Origin: Aurelia coerulea
Taxonomy: Eukaryota; Cnidaria; Scyphozoa; Semaeostomeae; Ulmaridae
Length of the DNA stretch: 64,000 bases
Direction of reading: 5' to 3'
Assembly (NCBI GenBank): GCA_039566865.1
Contig: CM076943.1
Coordinates: 17,167,501 to 17,231,500, forward strand
Position 1 is the stretch's first letter. Each line of letters opens with the position of its first letter. A program made the position numbers and the translations under genes. Under the pieces are notes generated by a model. It worked only from the letters and a program-made list of their open reading frames with translations. It was not told where the DNA came from and made no database searches. This document shows positions 12,301 to 27,300 of this stretch, piece after piece.

Positions 12301-15300
12301 GGAAAACTTTTCGGAAATTCGTCTGCATTTTCTCTGTAGTCCTGCAAATAATTTTGTATTTCAGTTGGCTACCCACTAACGTGTTTCAGAGTAAGATAAG
12401 TTAATAATTACGTTTTTGCTTTCGCTATCGTTACGTTATTCTGCTCATCACAAAACATTGGGCACACAATATCATGGAAGTAATCTGTGAAGGTTAGTTA
12501 GTGGTCATACAGAACCGTCGAGAAGGGGGGAGGGGGGGAGTTAGCCCAGTTAGTTATCAGGGGGGCTCTGAACCTTAACGGGCCCAGAAAAGTAAGGGAG
12601 GTTTTTTCTTTATTTTCAGTTTTTCTACTAGGACCATGGGTTTTCGATCTTTCGATATCTCCTCCGCAGTACTATGAAAAATTTCCCCCGCAGATACATA
12701 TTATCCAGCGCTCCTCCATAGAAGCACAGCAACAGTGTCTAACTACCCACGCTAGGACTGCACGGCCATTGGTATTCAAAACTTAGGGTAAATTTATACG
12801 ATGAGCTGATGATGGGACGAACCTATTATTGAATTGGATCATCGTTGGCTCGTCAAAATCGATGTTTGGTTTTATGCGATGGGCTGAAGATGAACTAATT
12901 GCCTAATAATGCTAATTTCACGCATGCGTCCTTTGTCAGTACAAAATTTCAAAATGGCGCCGATCAATATTGACAACAACGAAAGAGTGGCTGTTTTCAG
13001 TCGAATTTAGCGTAAACATTCCAGGAGAGGAAGGAACATTATCTTCGTCACTCCAAGCCCGTCGTAACGAAATTCATACGTATTGGGTGATGGTATTGGG
13101 TGGCTGAAGCTCGATACGAGCGTAGCGAGCAAATATGGGGGTCCGGGAGTTGGACCCCTGGAAAATTTTTCATGATCACTCTATAGATCGTCGGAAAACG
13201 CAAAATTTTGGAGAATTTGCGTTTTAAAGAAGTAAAGGATCATGACAAATGGGGATCTTTCCGCGAAAATTTTGAAAATAGGACTTCAATTTCACGAGGA
13301 TATAGACTGTTTTTTAATCACATAACATCAAAAGTGATAGCTTGATAAATTCTGGTAACTTCTCTGAATACGGATAGGTTTGACTCTTCATTGCTGTTTC
13401 ATTTCCAAGAGTTTGGCTTTCACACCCGCGGGGGGGGGGGGGGTTGTACTTCACTATCGGATCAGACGTGGATGTGCGCACTTGGAATGAACTGTTATTC
13501 TAAAAATTCTGGTAATGGGTGTTCAATGTCCCCGTTGATTTGATTCTGAACAGATTTGTTCTTCTTGTGACCATATCTGACAGGATATCATTTCTTTCGC
13601 CTTGAAATTGAATTTCAACTTCAGCAAATTATTGCGGGGGCTGAAGCCCCCCAGCCCCCGCTTCCGACGGGCCTGCTCGCTACTTCAATCCAAAGTTCCT
13701 TCGCCAGGATCGATATTATTGCCACGTTCCGAAAAGATTGACGAAGCAAGTTTCCTGAACGGCCATTTTCTTTTTCATTGAGAAGCTAAACACTACTGTA
13801 CTGCGCATGCTCATTTGGATATCCCAAGCCAAATTTGGGGACTGGCGCCTGTTTTGAATTGGTTCATCGATGGATCATCCCATCTTATAAAATGGCGACG
13901 AGCCAAACATGAACTTATTAGAATTGGTTCGTCTGAAAGCGATGAGCCCATGATGAGCTCATCTTGGGCACGTGCTCATTAATTCAGTCTGTTTTATATG
14001 ATGGGCCAAGAGATGAACCGATTCAAAATAATAGGTTCGTCCCATCACTGCCTCATCGTATAAATTTACCCTTAGCTTTACAAACGAGATAAAGAAACTT
14101 TCCATTTAAAACTTATTTTTTAACAGTGTAGAAGAGGGTATGTCCCAAAAGAAAAATGGCATGGTCCAAGAAATTTACCGGCGCCTTTGCCGAGGGCCGT
14201 GCCACACCCTCAACGGACATGTGGTCATATTTTTTGAAAATATTTTGATTATTTTTACGTAAGGGCCTGACAGCAAATAATCTCATTTTTAGAAATGCAA
14301 AGAACTCTTTCCAAAGAATCATCGTTGAAATTTGACCCAACAAGACTGCACTGTGCTAATATGTGCAACTGTTTGCGAAAAATGTCCTGAAAATCATTGA
14401 GACGTTACTTCAGATTGTAGTTGTTTCTTCATTTGTGCAGAATGCATTTCTACAGAATAAGTTTATCACTTCGTGCAAAACATAAAAATTCCAAAGAGGG
14501 TCAGAGATACAATTTCAGAGTCATCAAAAGGATACATAGACTTGAAAACTTACCAAAGCCCAAATGCCGAAGCCTCCAATGACCATGAGCAAAATGATGA
14601 TAATAAAAAGCGGCCAGGTCTCTCGTATCTTCAGAGCAATATCCAGAGCTTGCTCATCCCATGTGTCCCTGATTCTGAAATGCACCACCCCGGGGTGTTG
14701 TACAACAGGCACCTTGGTGAGTTGCTCCGGATGTTCCTCCGAAGATCGGGAAACTAACATCCACATAGCCAACATCTCTGATCATCTCTTGCAGTGATTT
14801 TTTTTCTGCGGAATTATTATTCCCATCATTACGAAAATCGATCGTCGACTGCCTTCTCTCCTTACAGTTGCTGTATAGTGGTGACATGAGGTTGCGCAGG
14901 ATCTCGGGAAATAGTCCGTTGGCATGCCCCGACTTGTTTCTATATACGTACGGGGCATTTGAATGGAAATTGGTATGAATGACAGAAGGATAGGCGCATG
15001 TTTCTACAAGAAAGAAAATAAATTTGTAGATCTTGATTTACTTCTATGCTCTAAATGAGTAGTGAATTCTCTGAAATGCATAAGATATCACCTCAGTATC
15101 CCATAATTGGCAGCTTTTTAGCAAATAGTTTTTTTGGGAGTTTTGGATACCAACAGGCAAAGGGCTTATTTGTATGAAGAACAAAACCTCCCCTGCCAGA
15201 CCCGGGGCTGACAAGTGAAATTCCACGATCCAATAGAATCCTTATCTTTATTTTTTTTCACGTTTATATGACGAAAACAACACTGGTGCAGTGAGATCCC

Positions 15301-18300
15301 ACCTCAACAGAGGTGGAATCTCACATTATGGGCGAGATGAAGCTTTTCCATATAAACGAAAAACCACTGGTATGGTAAGGTGAGTTGAATGATTCCTTAT
15401 TCTCATTGGTTAATTTGTTCTGATGTCACCGAATTTTACCTCTCAGCCCTGGTACTGACAGGTGAGTTGTTTTTCCTCACAAAGCAGGCCCTAAATTGCA
15501 GACAGGGAACAGGGAGCGATTAGAGCATGAGGAAACCTTAAGAGGGAGAGGGGTACATTACTTGTGAATGGACGGGCGTCTGCCGCCCGGTTCTTAGAAA
15601 GGTACCCTCTTCTATTATCAAACTTGCCTTCGTACCTACCCACTGTTATGATCAATGTTAACGGGATACTTCCCATTTGCAAAGCATTTTTTATGAATTT
15701 TAGCCAAACCCAGCAATGTTTAAGAAAAGTTGCCGAAAAAGGACCCTTGTTCTTGGAATGCTATGGCCAAGAGCCCATCCATATGGGCGGCACACATCCG
15801 TATCCTCAACATGGCCCTCCCCCACCCGGAATGCAAAACAGCATGATTTGGTTCCAGAGGTGTGATGCAATCTCGTCGGAAAACACTAAAATCCTATGCT
15901 GAGAAGAATAATCGATAGAAAATGGAAAGCAGCGACGACAATCGCTGCTGGACGTCGGCCAAGCCAGGCTAACTTAGGTCCACAGTATCTTCGTAAAAAG
16001 GTTCTTATTTGCCACTGAAATTAATGGAAATAATGTCTCAGGCCTATCTAAACCTTTTTTGAAGCAAATGAAACGAATTTGAAGAGGAACCAACACATCC
16101 AGCGAATCACACATAAGCTGGTTTTAACATTAGCTGGCAATAATCAGGGAGCGCGCAATGGACAAGATAGTTGTTGCCACATGGGGTTCCGGAGTGTCAG
16201 GAAAGACAGTTGTTTTGGTTTCTGTGGCTTCCTGTGGTGCAGATTATGAAAACAACAGCTGTGTGATTGGATATAGATTACATAATCGTTGCGATCGGCT
16301 TGCTATTGTAAAATGAAACTGCGAGTTCAACCCGAAGCCAATGAGATAACAACTCTTACACATAAAAATGTTTTTATTGTAACAATAGCAGGCCGATCGA
16401 AACGATGACGTAATCTGTATCAAGTTACACAGCCGTTTTTTCATAACCAGGATCACAGGAAACCAAAGAAACCAAAACTATAGCTTTTACTGACACTCCT
16501 AGACCCTCTGTTGGAATACTATCTTGTCTGTTGCTCCTCCCAAGCTGCACGTTCCCTGATTAGGAGCAGCCATCATTTATCTTGCTACGCAACTATGCTC
16601 GATTTATGAATGTGAATGGATGAATGCAGCAAATGTTTTGAAGAAATATTTAAGAAATCGGAAATTTTACTTTTGGGTCTAAGTATGAGGACTGCTGTGC
16701 TTAAAGATAGTAGCAAACGGCTGCAATAAAAATCACTGCAGTTGAAGGTAATAACGAGACATTCAGTCAATCAACAGCTACGAAATAACTCTTGTTTGAA
16801 CTTGCTCCTGTTGAATGTAACCCTGGTCTCCCCTACAGTGTATTTTGTTGTTGAAACGAAAGGAGGGAAAGATGTAAATAGTGATAGTTGCTTGAGGTCG
16901 ACTTACCTCCAATGTTTGGGGAAGATGAAACGCCATCTCCAAGTTCATTAAACGCCAGCACGGAAACTGAATATCTTGAATTTGGTTGTAGCTCTGTTAT
17001 TGTTATTTTGTTTGTGCATGGATGCGTGGATTTTTCTTGTGTCTTTTCTGTGTACATCAATTTCCCCCCGATCTTTTCTAGCGCTATTCTTATCTTGTAC
17101 CCCAGCAGGTCCCCGTGCGAGTGCTGAGGTGACACCTGTTTCCAACATACGTCAAGTTCGTTCTGTCTGTTGTCAATGATTTCTACTTTTTCTGGTGCTT
17201 CCGATGGAGCTAGGGATTGAAATGCGATTGATTAGGGTAAGGTGGGGTGATTTAGGTCTACCTTGTAGGTTGGGTTTATTTGCTTTTTTCCCTATTATAA
17301 TGATCGTAAAGTCACAAACTTGATTCATGGCTTAGTGGGTAGTAAAACGTATACTTTTAGGAGTTTTTTAAGTGGTGTCGAAGAATTATAGGATATAATT
17401 CAATTTCTAGCAAAGAGATCCAAATTACGCCTGTATACGATATCGTAGACTAGTTGAACCGATTTCTCCCTAATGTTGACGAAGTAAAATCAGGCAGCAT
17501 GCAGGAAGTCGGAAATTGCCAACTTATTTCTGTAAAATGTCCTTACTTTCTTATTAACCAATCCCAGCTATTCTCCAGTCATTCATTTCACTGCAGTCGC
17601 AACCTTTCTTGGACAAATTTACCAAATCATCGATTGGTAAATTACGAGTTGCGAATTGCAAGTTACGATTTGAGTTGGTGCTTTGCTCTGAGTTGCAAAT
17701 TAAAAGTGAAAAGCGCGAGTTGATTTTATTTTTGAAATACGAATTGCGAGTTGGGGGGTAAAAATAAACTTGACAGTGCGATTGAGCGACGAAGCCAGTT
17801 AGCATGCCGTATTCATTTCGTGCCGTATTGAAGTAAGAACTCCCGGGGGGGGGGGGTTACTTGACTAGGGAAGTGACGGGGGTGTGCGGAAAACCTCTCC
17901 ACGCCCTGCACCCTGTCGCATAAAAAATAGGCCAAAAGTATACCCTGTCGCATAAAAATTTTGCCTCTCAAATACAGTGTAGAACGCAATTTTTGCTTGT
18001 GATATCCTGTCGCATAATTTTTTTTACCAATTATAATACCCTGTCGCATAATTTTCGCTAGAAAATGACACCCTGTCGCATAATTTTTACCGCAAAAGGA
18101 CACCCTGTTGAGCGGCACATCCCGTCAGGTCAAGTATGGGAGTGCCCCCCCCCCCCCCGGGTAAGAACTATGCCGGCATAGTATAAACGGGAGGCCAATA
18201 CGGCACAGTTTCGTCACACATTCATTTCGTACCAGCATATAGAGTAAACGGGTACTAAGTGCGACTGGCAACTGCAACTCGCAGCTCGCACCTTGCCATT

Positions 18301-21300
18301 TGACTCTAATCTGTTTAGTGCTACAAATCGAAACATGCCTGTTGCAAAACGAAAGAATCGAGTCCCTATTCAAAGCTGCATTTTTATCTCATTGCTAGTT
18401 GTGACAGCTTTGTGAAAGCAGTGACAGAAGTGACTAAAAAATCAAGAAGTTGAAAATAAAGTCAAGGGGCAGTTCATACGGGAATGCAGTAATTCCGTTC
18501 CATATCGCTCCTTTCCGAAAAGTTCCATATCGTTCCATATCGCTCATGGGTAGCGTTCACACGGGAATGTTCCAAAAAGTGGAACGATCAAAATGATACG
18601 AAAAATGGAACGATACACATTCGTTCCATTCCGCTCCCTTGTGAAAAGTTAATGAGGCGTGGAATTGGTCCTAAAATCCGAACTATAAGATTACTGCTCT
18701 TTGCGCAAGCGCGGGTGTTGCTGTTGCTGGAAAGAATGAAAAGAAATGAAAAAAAACCAACTGTGGAACGAAACGATTGCGTCCCCGTGTAAACAGAACA
18801 GAAGCTGATATGGAATCATTCCGTTCCCGTGCGAATAATCTCTTGTTGCATCCCACAAATTGGAACAAAGATGGAACGGAAAATTTCAGTAGTGCAATTG
18901 TCAGTACTTACTGCTGGGCAATGTTGTTGCCTTGGTTTTTTGGCACGGTCCATTTCCAGGCCGGGTCACTTGGCAGATCGAAATTGTGTAAGATGCTACT
19001 GGATGCAGGCCAGTGATTACGATGGAAGTTGAAGGATAGGAAACAGTAACGTTTCCTCTTTGTCCCTGGGAGCTGTTGTACATGATAAATGTACCAACAG
19101 GCTCCCCATTCCAATTTCCCGACGATGAGTGTTTCCACCAAACGGTTACTGTACGCTCTGAAGTTCCAGTAGCGAATACTTCGTTTGGTGGCTGACTTGG
19201 AACTAAAATAAGAACATAGTGGTTTTCAGAATTTCCAGAAATTTCAATTAAGTTTCACAGCAATTTTTGATCCAAGTACAAATGTGAAGCTCTGATTCTT
19301 TATCTTTAACTGTTACTCCTTGATTAAATTTGCATAATTTGCAGGAAATCATTGCTAGACACAGGCAAATTGTCACAATCGAACAGTGCAAGCATGGGCC
19401 TATTGATGTTTGCTCTGAAGTTGAGTTGCAGTCCCGGGAGGGGGTACTTGACCAGGTTTTGGTCGGGGACGTGCCATCGAAACTTCAAAAACATACCCGT
19501 TCGTTATACCAATTTTGCGAAAAAGTATACCCGACTTTATACCAATTTTGCGAAAAAGTATACCCGACCTTATACCATTTTTCCAAAAGTATATCAAAAT
19601 CGTTCCTTAAACTAAAATCGCGAAAAGTGATACCGTTCCTTATACCAAAATCGTAAAAATCGATACCGTTTCTTATACCAAAATCGCTAAAATCGATACC
19701 CTTCCCGATGGCACGTCCCCGTACCCAAAATATGTGAAGTACCCCCCCCCCCCCGGGGTCGCAGTATCCGTCCTCGTAAAGAACGTGCAACTCACATTAC
19801 AAGAAAACTATAACTGTTAGAACAAATATATTTGATAATTGGCTGAAGATTGTATATGACTGGCATGGCAGGATTAGCAGAAGAGAGCAGGGAAGAGATC
19901 GTTTCGTATTGAGTTGAATTCATATCATGCGATCATGCGAAGAATTCACAGAGTCTGAGCTCTAGCTCCTTTCCATTGTCTAAGCTTTTTTCTCTAAACC
20001 AATCACCTGCGTGAGAAAGGTCCTTTAAATGTGGGCAAGGCATATACTGGATTAAATCTATGGTATACGTGATTCTTTTGTAGAGGCAAAGTTCATTTTG
20101 CTGGCAACACCGTTGCCATGTTCGTTGTAGGCAACTACTCTAATTGAGTATCGGGTGTTAGGCTTCAATGCGGTTATTTTGGCTTTTGTTTTTAACGTTG
20201 ACAAACTTTTGTAATCTACGTTGCATTCCATCTCACGATAGAATATAATGTATCCTGAAACGTTCGTTGGTACTGAATCCCACTCAGCCTGAATGGATGA
20301 TTCTTCCAGTGGTGTTATTGTAAGATTGGACGGAGCAACCGCTGGAACTGAAAAGAAAACCAGTGTACTAAATATACTTTCTTTAATGATGAATATAACT
20401 AGATAATGCTTAATAATCATTTCAGAATCTGTGCGTTTAATTAAGATGAGCAAAATTTGCTATATTTCCAGTGCAATTGCTTCTATTTATATTTTAAAAC
20501 ACAGAGACATGTCTTATAGAAATGGCAGAAAGTTTAAACTGCATTGTGATGTCGTAAAAATGACACATAACCAACAATTCAGAATCTGCATAGAAAAGTT
20601 GATAGAACAGCAATATTGCATCTCGTTTCGCCAATAGTTGTTACCAACTAAACGCTGCTCTTAAACTACTTGAGAGTCAAAATCTCAGATTTCTTATTAT
20701 CCTTGTAAGTTATAGTGACTTGAAGTTTCGAGTTATTTCTTTGTTTTACTGTTCAATCTTTAACGGTGGACATATCTCTTTGCAGTGTAACATCTTTACA
20801 TACATACCTTTACATATTACATCTTGCTAGCAAATATTGATGATTTTACAAACAGTAGTAGTTTTTTGGAACGCCCGGTATATATGTATACAGAGAAACG
20901 ACAGCATTTACCAGGAAGCACTAATTGATAAGAAGTGAGTAAAATATGATTGAAGTTTAGAATGCGTTAGCAAACTACAAATTACTCTATGAAATGGTAA
21001 GGAACTAGTTGAGAACATTATGTCTTTGTAGAAAATCGTAGGATATGTTGAAGCACCTTTTACGATCCCTTGAAGGAGTGAGATAATGAGTCACTGTTGA
21101 AGTGTTCTTCTTGAAAGCTCCTACAGCATTTGATTATATACAAGCAGTCATTCTTTGGGATTCTTTATTCCTCTCCACGCACTGGTACCACTTTGAAATG
21201 TTTCATCTTAATGCGATGAATGTGCGATACTGGTTTTTCTCTTGCTAGTGGTGATCCTGGCCCCAACTATGGATTGGTTTGTCCAGTGACTATGGTTGGT

Positions 21301-24300
21301 CTCATCATTTGCTCATTGTATAAAGGCTATCTCAATAATGGAATGGGGGAAGAGGTAAGGGAGAGACGCCACAATTAGAAGGAATAATATTGTTAGTTGT
21401 GAATGTGGCAATAATTTTGAGATTCGAAATGAATGACCAAAAGTTCTTGAAGATGGCTTACCAAGGGATGTTTCGTATTGAGTTTGCAGTGAATAAATGA
21501 TTTTCATTTTTCCAAGATAATTGTCATTTTCCAGCGAATCTTGTAAGAGCAGCATTTGAGAGGAATCGAGGCCGGTGAACGAAATGTTGAGCGTCACGAT
21601 GGTGCTGTTTTCCCTTGGAAAAAAGAGACAAACAGATGTAAAATTCATGGTACAAAAAGGTCCAAAGAATACAAGATATAAATGAAAAAAATATATTAGA
21701 TAACATTAAATGACCAAAAGTGGTTCTTTTAATCGTTATGAAAAATTTTAAGGCATTTTAGAGTATTTGCATCAGTATTTAGGGGTTAAACTGATGTAAA
21801 TAAATGATGAATATATGACAAAAATAATGAGCTTAAATGGATTTCATATTGCCGATTTTCAAGAGTCGAAAAAGCCCGGTATTAATAGGGTTAACATAAT
21901 TAAGCTGCCAATGAAGCAAATAAGGTGCTAATTCTGATTAAAGTTGTTGTTGTGACAGGGCAAACATGGTTGTGATCTATCCATCTTATGGTATCAAATC
22001 TGTCTAACATGAAATAAGCCGATATCAAATTTTGCTATAGAATTTTGGTAAACTTCTGTTTCGTATGCGCGTTATGTGCGCTTTCTTTATTTCAGTGCCA
22101 ATTAGCAGAGATAAACGTTAATCAATTGGTTTGATGACAGCTTGACTCGCTTACTTCCTTCGGGATTGACTGATGGCAAAGCCCCTTCTTAGATTGCAAA
22201 GTACTTTGTCATTTCGTATGTACTTTCATTGCCTAGCCCCTCTATGCCATACTATTATGGTGTTGTGTTGGTCGTTGGACAAATTTTGTGGACAAATTCT
22301 ATGCAACGTAATGGCCATTTTGATATTTGAAATTTAGAAAATGCAGCAGCGACATGATCGAAATAAATACCCAAGTGGGCTCTATGAAAGGTTTATCCAC
22401 CAGATTCAAAAGGTCGTCTATGATCGCTCAGTTAAGGAAAAAACATATTAGTAGATCACAAAGCAATGACACCTTCCAAGAGAAGAGAACATCAGAGAAA
22501 AGAAAATTGACATTTTGCATGAATGAAATTTTTCTATGCTATTAAAAAGTAAAGAAGAATTCCTAAAGGGATGTCCAAATTTAAGTCTCTAGAATGAACA
22601 GAAACTCACCAAAGTGTATGTTTCTTTATACTTTCGATTTTCGTATAGAGATATCTCTGGTACGAGTGGCTGTGGCGAAATGTTCGTTGCATCTGGAATT
22701 AGATTAAAGTAGTTTTGAATGTCATAGATGTTGTGTTGAGAATAAATTGCATGCCTCTGGGAGGAGACTTGCACAAGTTATGGTATACATTCATTTTTAC
22801 TAGAAACAGCTTGTAAGACACGGTGGTAGTTTCAATTTTGCGAAAAAGCAACTACCCTACCCGAATTAAACAAGCGAAGAGGCTGTTGTTTTTTGCACTC
22901 AAATTGTTTTGACACTATGTAGTAATAGCAAATGTTTTGAAATTTGAATGTGAATTATAAATTACTTGTTTTGAGATCTTACTAAGTAATTTGGGAGCCC
23001 TCCCAATAAAACTAAATTAGCTTTATACTTCCGGCATCAAAAATATAAAAAATATTTACATATTTTTGGTAGCACAGTGTCCTAGAATTTTAGAAGCTGC
23101 CAACCAGCTCCAAACCTTAGTTTATTTCCAAACAAAAATGAGTTTAATCATCAACTTCTTACAATAGGTGCCACTTTTTCTTTCGTAAATCTCAGTTTTG
23201 TGAAGATGTGAAGATGGAATGATATCGTACAATGTGAGGCATTACGGAAAGTTGATGATTGCAGGCCATTTCATACTTACATTTATCTTTACACGCTTCT
23301 GGAAGTTGTTGAAAGCTAGGGAGCCATTTACAGCCATTTTACTGTCCCAAGCTTGCTCAATTTCCAAATTTTTTACGATTATATTCTCCGCTGAAATCAG
23401 ATAGGGCAAGTTGTTAATTCAAAATTCAGTTGCAAATCTTGACTTCTACGCTCCAAAGAAATTTGAAATAACTTGGAAATAAGTTAGAGTCTATGTATAT
23501 TCTGTAAATAATGCAATACGTATCTGTGTTATCAAACTATATCGTAAACCAATGTTTTCCTTGTCCAGCTTTGCAACATGAGTTTGATGCTTTCAATTTG
23601 AAATATTGGTCAAGGCTAGGTTAGGATGACATAGATGTTTCTCAGCATGTGTTGTTAATCAAATCCATTGCATATTTTTAGACAGTACATTGCGTTGGTG
23701 TTATGTAATTGGCCTTCAGCAAACAAATGATAACTCTGAAATCATTTTGCAGATGTTGAAAACAGTTGAATGGAATCATACATTCATCAGTTCATGACAC
23801 TTAGTAACCAAGCGATTTTTGATGACACTTAGGCCTAGTTTAAACATCATAGTTTTGGCATGTCGAATCGAACTGTATTAAACACGGCAGAATCTGCCAT
23901 GTTTGAAAATCTGAGTTAATCATCGTTTTTTGCCGCGTTAGATGGTGGTTAATCAAAATGACCATGTTTCAAAATCATGTCGTTAATGCGCAAGTGCAGT
24001 GTCTGATCACACCTAGAAACCGCAGACCATGGCCTAGAACTGATTAATTAAACGCGGCAGAAATACGATGTTTAAATCAAGTCTAACTTACTAAGCAGTC
24101 CTAAGGATATTCTAAGAAGACGTGGAGATAAAAAGACATAAGGACATACGAAGATATTATCAGTAAACTTTGAAATCAAATCAAACTCGTCAAGGGCATC
24201 ACCACAGTACAGGCCTTGAGCTCTGTCCAAGGGCTCTAGGACTAGATTGAAGTAGTTAAAAGAGATTTCTAATCATATGTATAGATATTATACCCGTTAC

Positions 24301-27300
24301 CAAGATGTTCATTGGTTGTTTCTTTATCGTTTCTTTATTTTCTTAGCTTTGCTATTCAAACGACATAAATCCCTTGTTTGCTCAAGTTGACATAAACCGT
24401 CTTCTTTCGCACGCTTTCGTCGGTCATGTTATGTTTCGAAAACAAGCCAAAGTGAGGTTGAGCTCACGTCAACTTAAACAAGAGATGGATCTGTCATGCG
24501 CTGTTTCCTCGTATAACAAGGCTTGTAACCCAGCCATCATGAATCAACAATGAATCATAATAATGAGCGTTGTATCATCACATGCCACGCGTATAGCTTC
24601 TTGATTGGATAAGAAACAGCGCATGACCAATCCATTTCTTTTTTACGTGGACCTGAGATCAACCTCACTTTCGTTTAGTTTTCGAAATAAGTAAAACATG
24701 GCGATGAAAGCATGCGAAGCAGACGGTTATGATTTGTTTTAACTTGAGAAAGCAAGGGATTTATGTCGTTTGAAAACAAAGCCAAGAGAATAATCAAAAA
24801 AGAAACAACTAAGAACAATCTTGGTAAGATGTATGATATTCTTGATATCCAAGGAGCTGTGACCTTTCAAACGGGGATTGTTTTTTCTGACTCACCCGGT
24901 ACTTTAATCTCGTCCTAGGGCCCTTGCTCGGTCTTTAACGTGATGTTACACAACAATTCCCTGGAAGTTCTTAACTAAGAATATTATGTTAAGAACCATA
25001 TTAGCAGGCAAATCCTGGCTAATAAATATATTAAATAGACCTGCCTTGGTGCCACAATGCCCTGGCTTAAATATAAAATATTTCAGGTTAAACTCTCACC
25101 GGGACATTTCCTTATGTTGCATGTTACATTCTCCATTGCTTTGCCAATGCAATCATTTCCACCAAACAGGGGAGCCGGGTTTGTGCAAAAGCGCCAGCGT
25201 CGATGCATGCCTGTGTTGCACGGTTTATCACAGGCCGTCCAGTTCGTCCATTCTGTCCAGTTACCATGAACTAAAACAAAATTGAAAGTTTATAATACAA
25301 CATTAGTAAACAAAACTTCACTGAAGTAATCTTTGTAAACCCATTTCTTTAAAATGTTGGTGTATAGATAATAGCTAATAACTAGAGGCATCTCAAAGTA
25401 TAACTCTTTTCAACATTAAAACCTAAAAATAAAAGTTGAAAATTCCTTTGCAATTTTCCCGTGATATCTGATCATACGGCTAGGCTCATTCGCAAAGCCT
25501 CTGGTTTCAGGTGCACTCTAAACTTTGACTATGCGAACTCGTATCTCAGGTGTTTGCTGATGGACGATTCTAAAACGCAAGGTATATGCGTTTAAGTTCA
25601 AGATCAACAAATTTAACATTGTTTTCAGAAAGTCCTGATATCTTATCGCTTTGTAGGGTTATCCAATCAAAAGGGGACATTTTTTGTGACACCCGGTAGG
25701 GTACCGAATCCATCAGCATTTAACTGTTTTTGATTGGGATATTTTTGAAGAAAATACCCCCTTTTGCAGAGATTCTATGTCATAAGCCTTCCTCCTTGCA
25801 GGAGTATGAGAGAAAATCTACTAGGGGGAGGGAAATTTGCCCCCCCCCCCATGACCAAAATAGGGCTAACGGGGATCAGCAATTGATACGACAACGCAAT
25901 TAGAAATACAATTGATTAGATGCTATCTAATTTCACCTCCCTTTCAAAGCACCATCTCTTGGGCCAATAGAGATGTGCCCCAAAAACAATTTAACCGTGC
26001 CTTTCCCTTAAGATGCGCAATGTTTGTACTGTAAAGATATACCTGGGCACTGTTGCACATTGCAAATTTCCGTTTTTATCGTATCCCCACAACAATCATA
26101 GCCACCATGCTGTGGAGCTGGGTTATTGCATTTTCTCGTTTTGGTCTGTTGTCCTCCTCCACATGCCGCATTGCAAGTTGACCAGCTGGACCAAGCCGAG
26201 AAACCACCATGACCTAAAATGAAAGAAAACCTCCCTAGCAAATCAAAGATGACCATTATGTTTTATTGTTTCTGTCATCTGAATTGGCCAGAAAAAAATG
26301 ATTCTCTCTCGTCGCAAGCAAATTTCTACTGCACAAAAAGTTGCAATGACTGACATATGTCAAAGAGTTTTTTAATCATTCAGTGCCAACAAATAGTTAC
26401 ATATTTGCGGTAAGAATAATTGAGCTATGGTGAAAAGCAATGCAAGGGAATGCAAAACAACTTTAAATTGACATATTGTTTGTAAATATCAAAATCTTAC
26501 TTGCACAAGGCTGGACGTTGCAGGTAGTTGTTTCATCAGTTCTGCCATTGCAAAAATCGGAATCGCAGAACCGCATTCTTGTGCGTGTTCCACCATTACA
26601 CGATACACTGCATTTTGACCATCGTGACCATATACTGTATTTGTCTTGTGTTGCTAAGGAAAGGGTCGAATACTGGATTAATATACAGACTGTCACGAGA
26701 ATATTGTGCCCCGTTTGCCTGAAGATTGCTACAAAATAGAAAAGATTCTTGCTAAACTTTTATATGATATTGTTCTTCAGATGTTCCAATAACGTTTGCT
26801 GCCGTCCCCGTAAAAATCCGTTGAAAAATGATGGAGCTATGATGTTCAGAAGACCAAATTTACCTGATGACTGAAACCAGCGGTCAGCCATTTTGTCTTA
26901 CTATTTTGCAGTGATAAATAGTCTAGCTTCGAAGAGTGAAAGAGTTTGCTTAATACCATATTGCAGACACCCATAAACTATGGGTTCCTTGAAAATTATA
27001 TCAGGTTTCGTCAGAAGGTTTAAAAATTACGTTGGTTTTAACTTTCTTTTATCAAAATTTCTCTTGAAATCTTAAAAAAGAAGGAAAGTAATGTAATTAT
27101 GAAAATTTTGAGCCTGAAGGAATCTGAAGAAAACTTTTTTAAAGATTTGGAACCTATGCTGAAATAACGTAAACTTTTTTGCATGCTATCCTTTTCCTCA
27201 TAGGCCATAAACCTCATTCTTTTTTATCAACCCCCCAATTTGGTGTTGTTTTCGAACTGATGAAGACTTTTTTAATTGCTTTTATCTGTATTATTAACTG

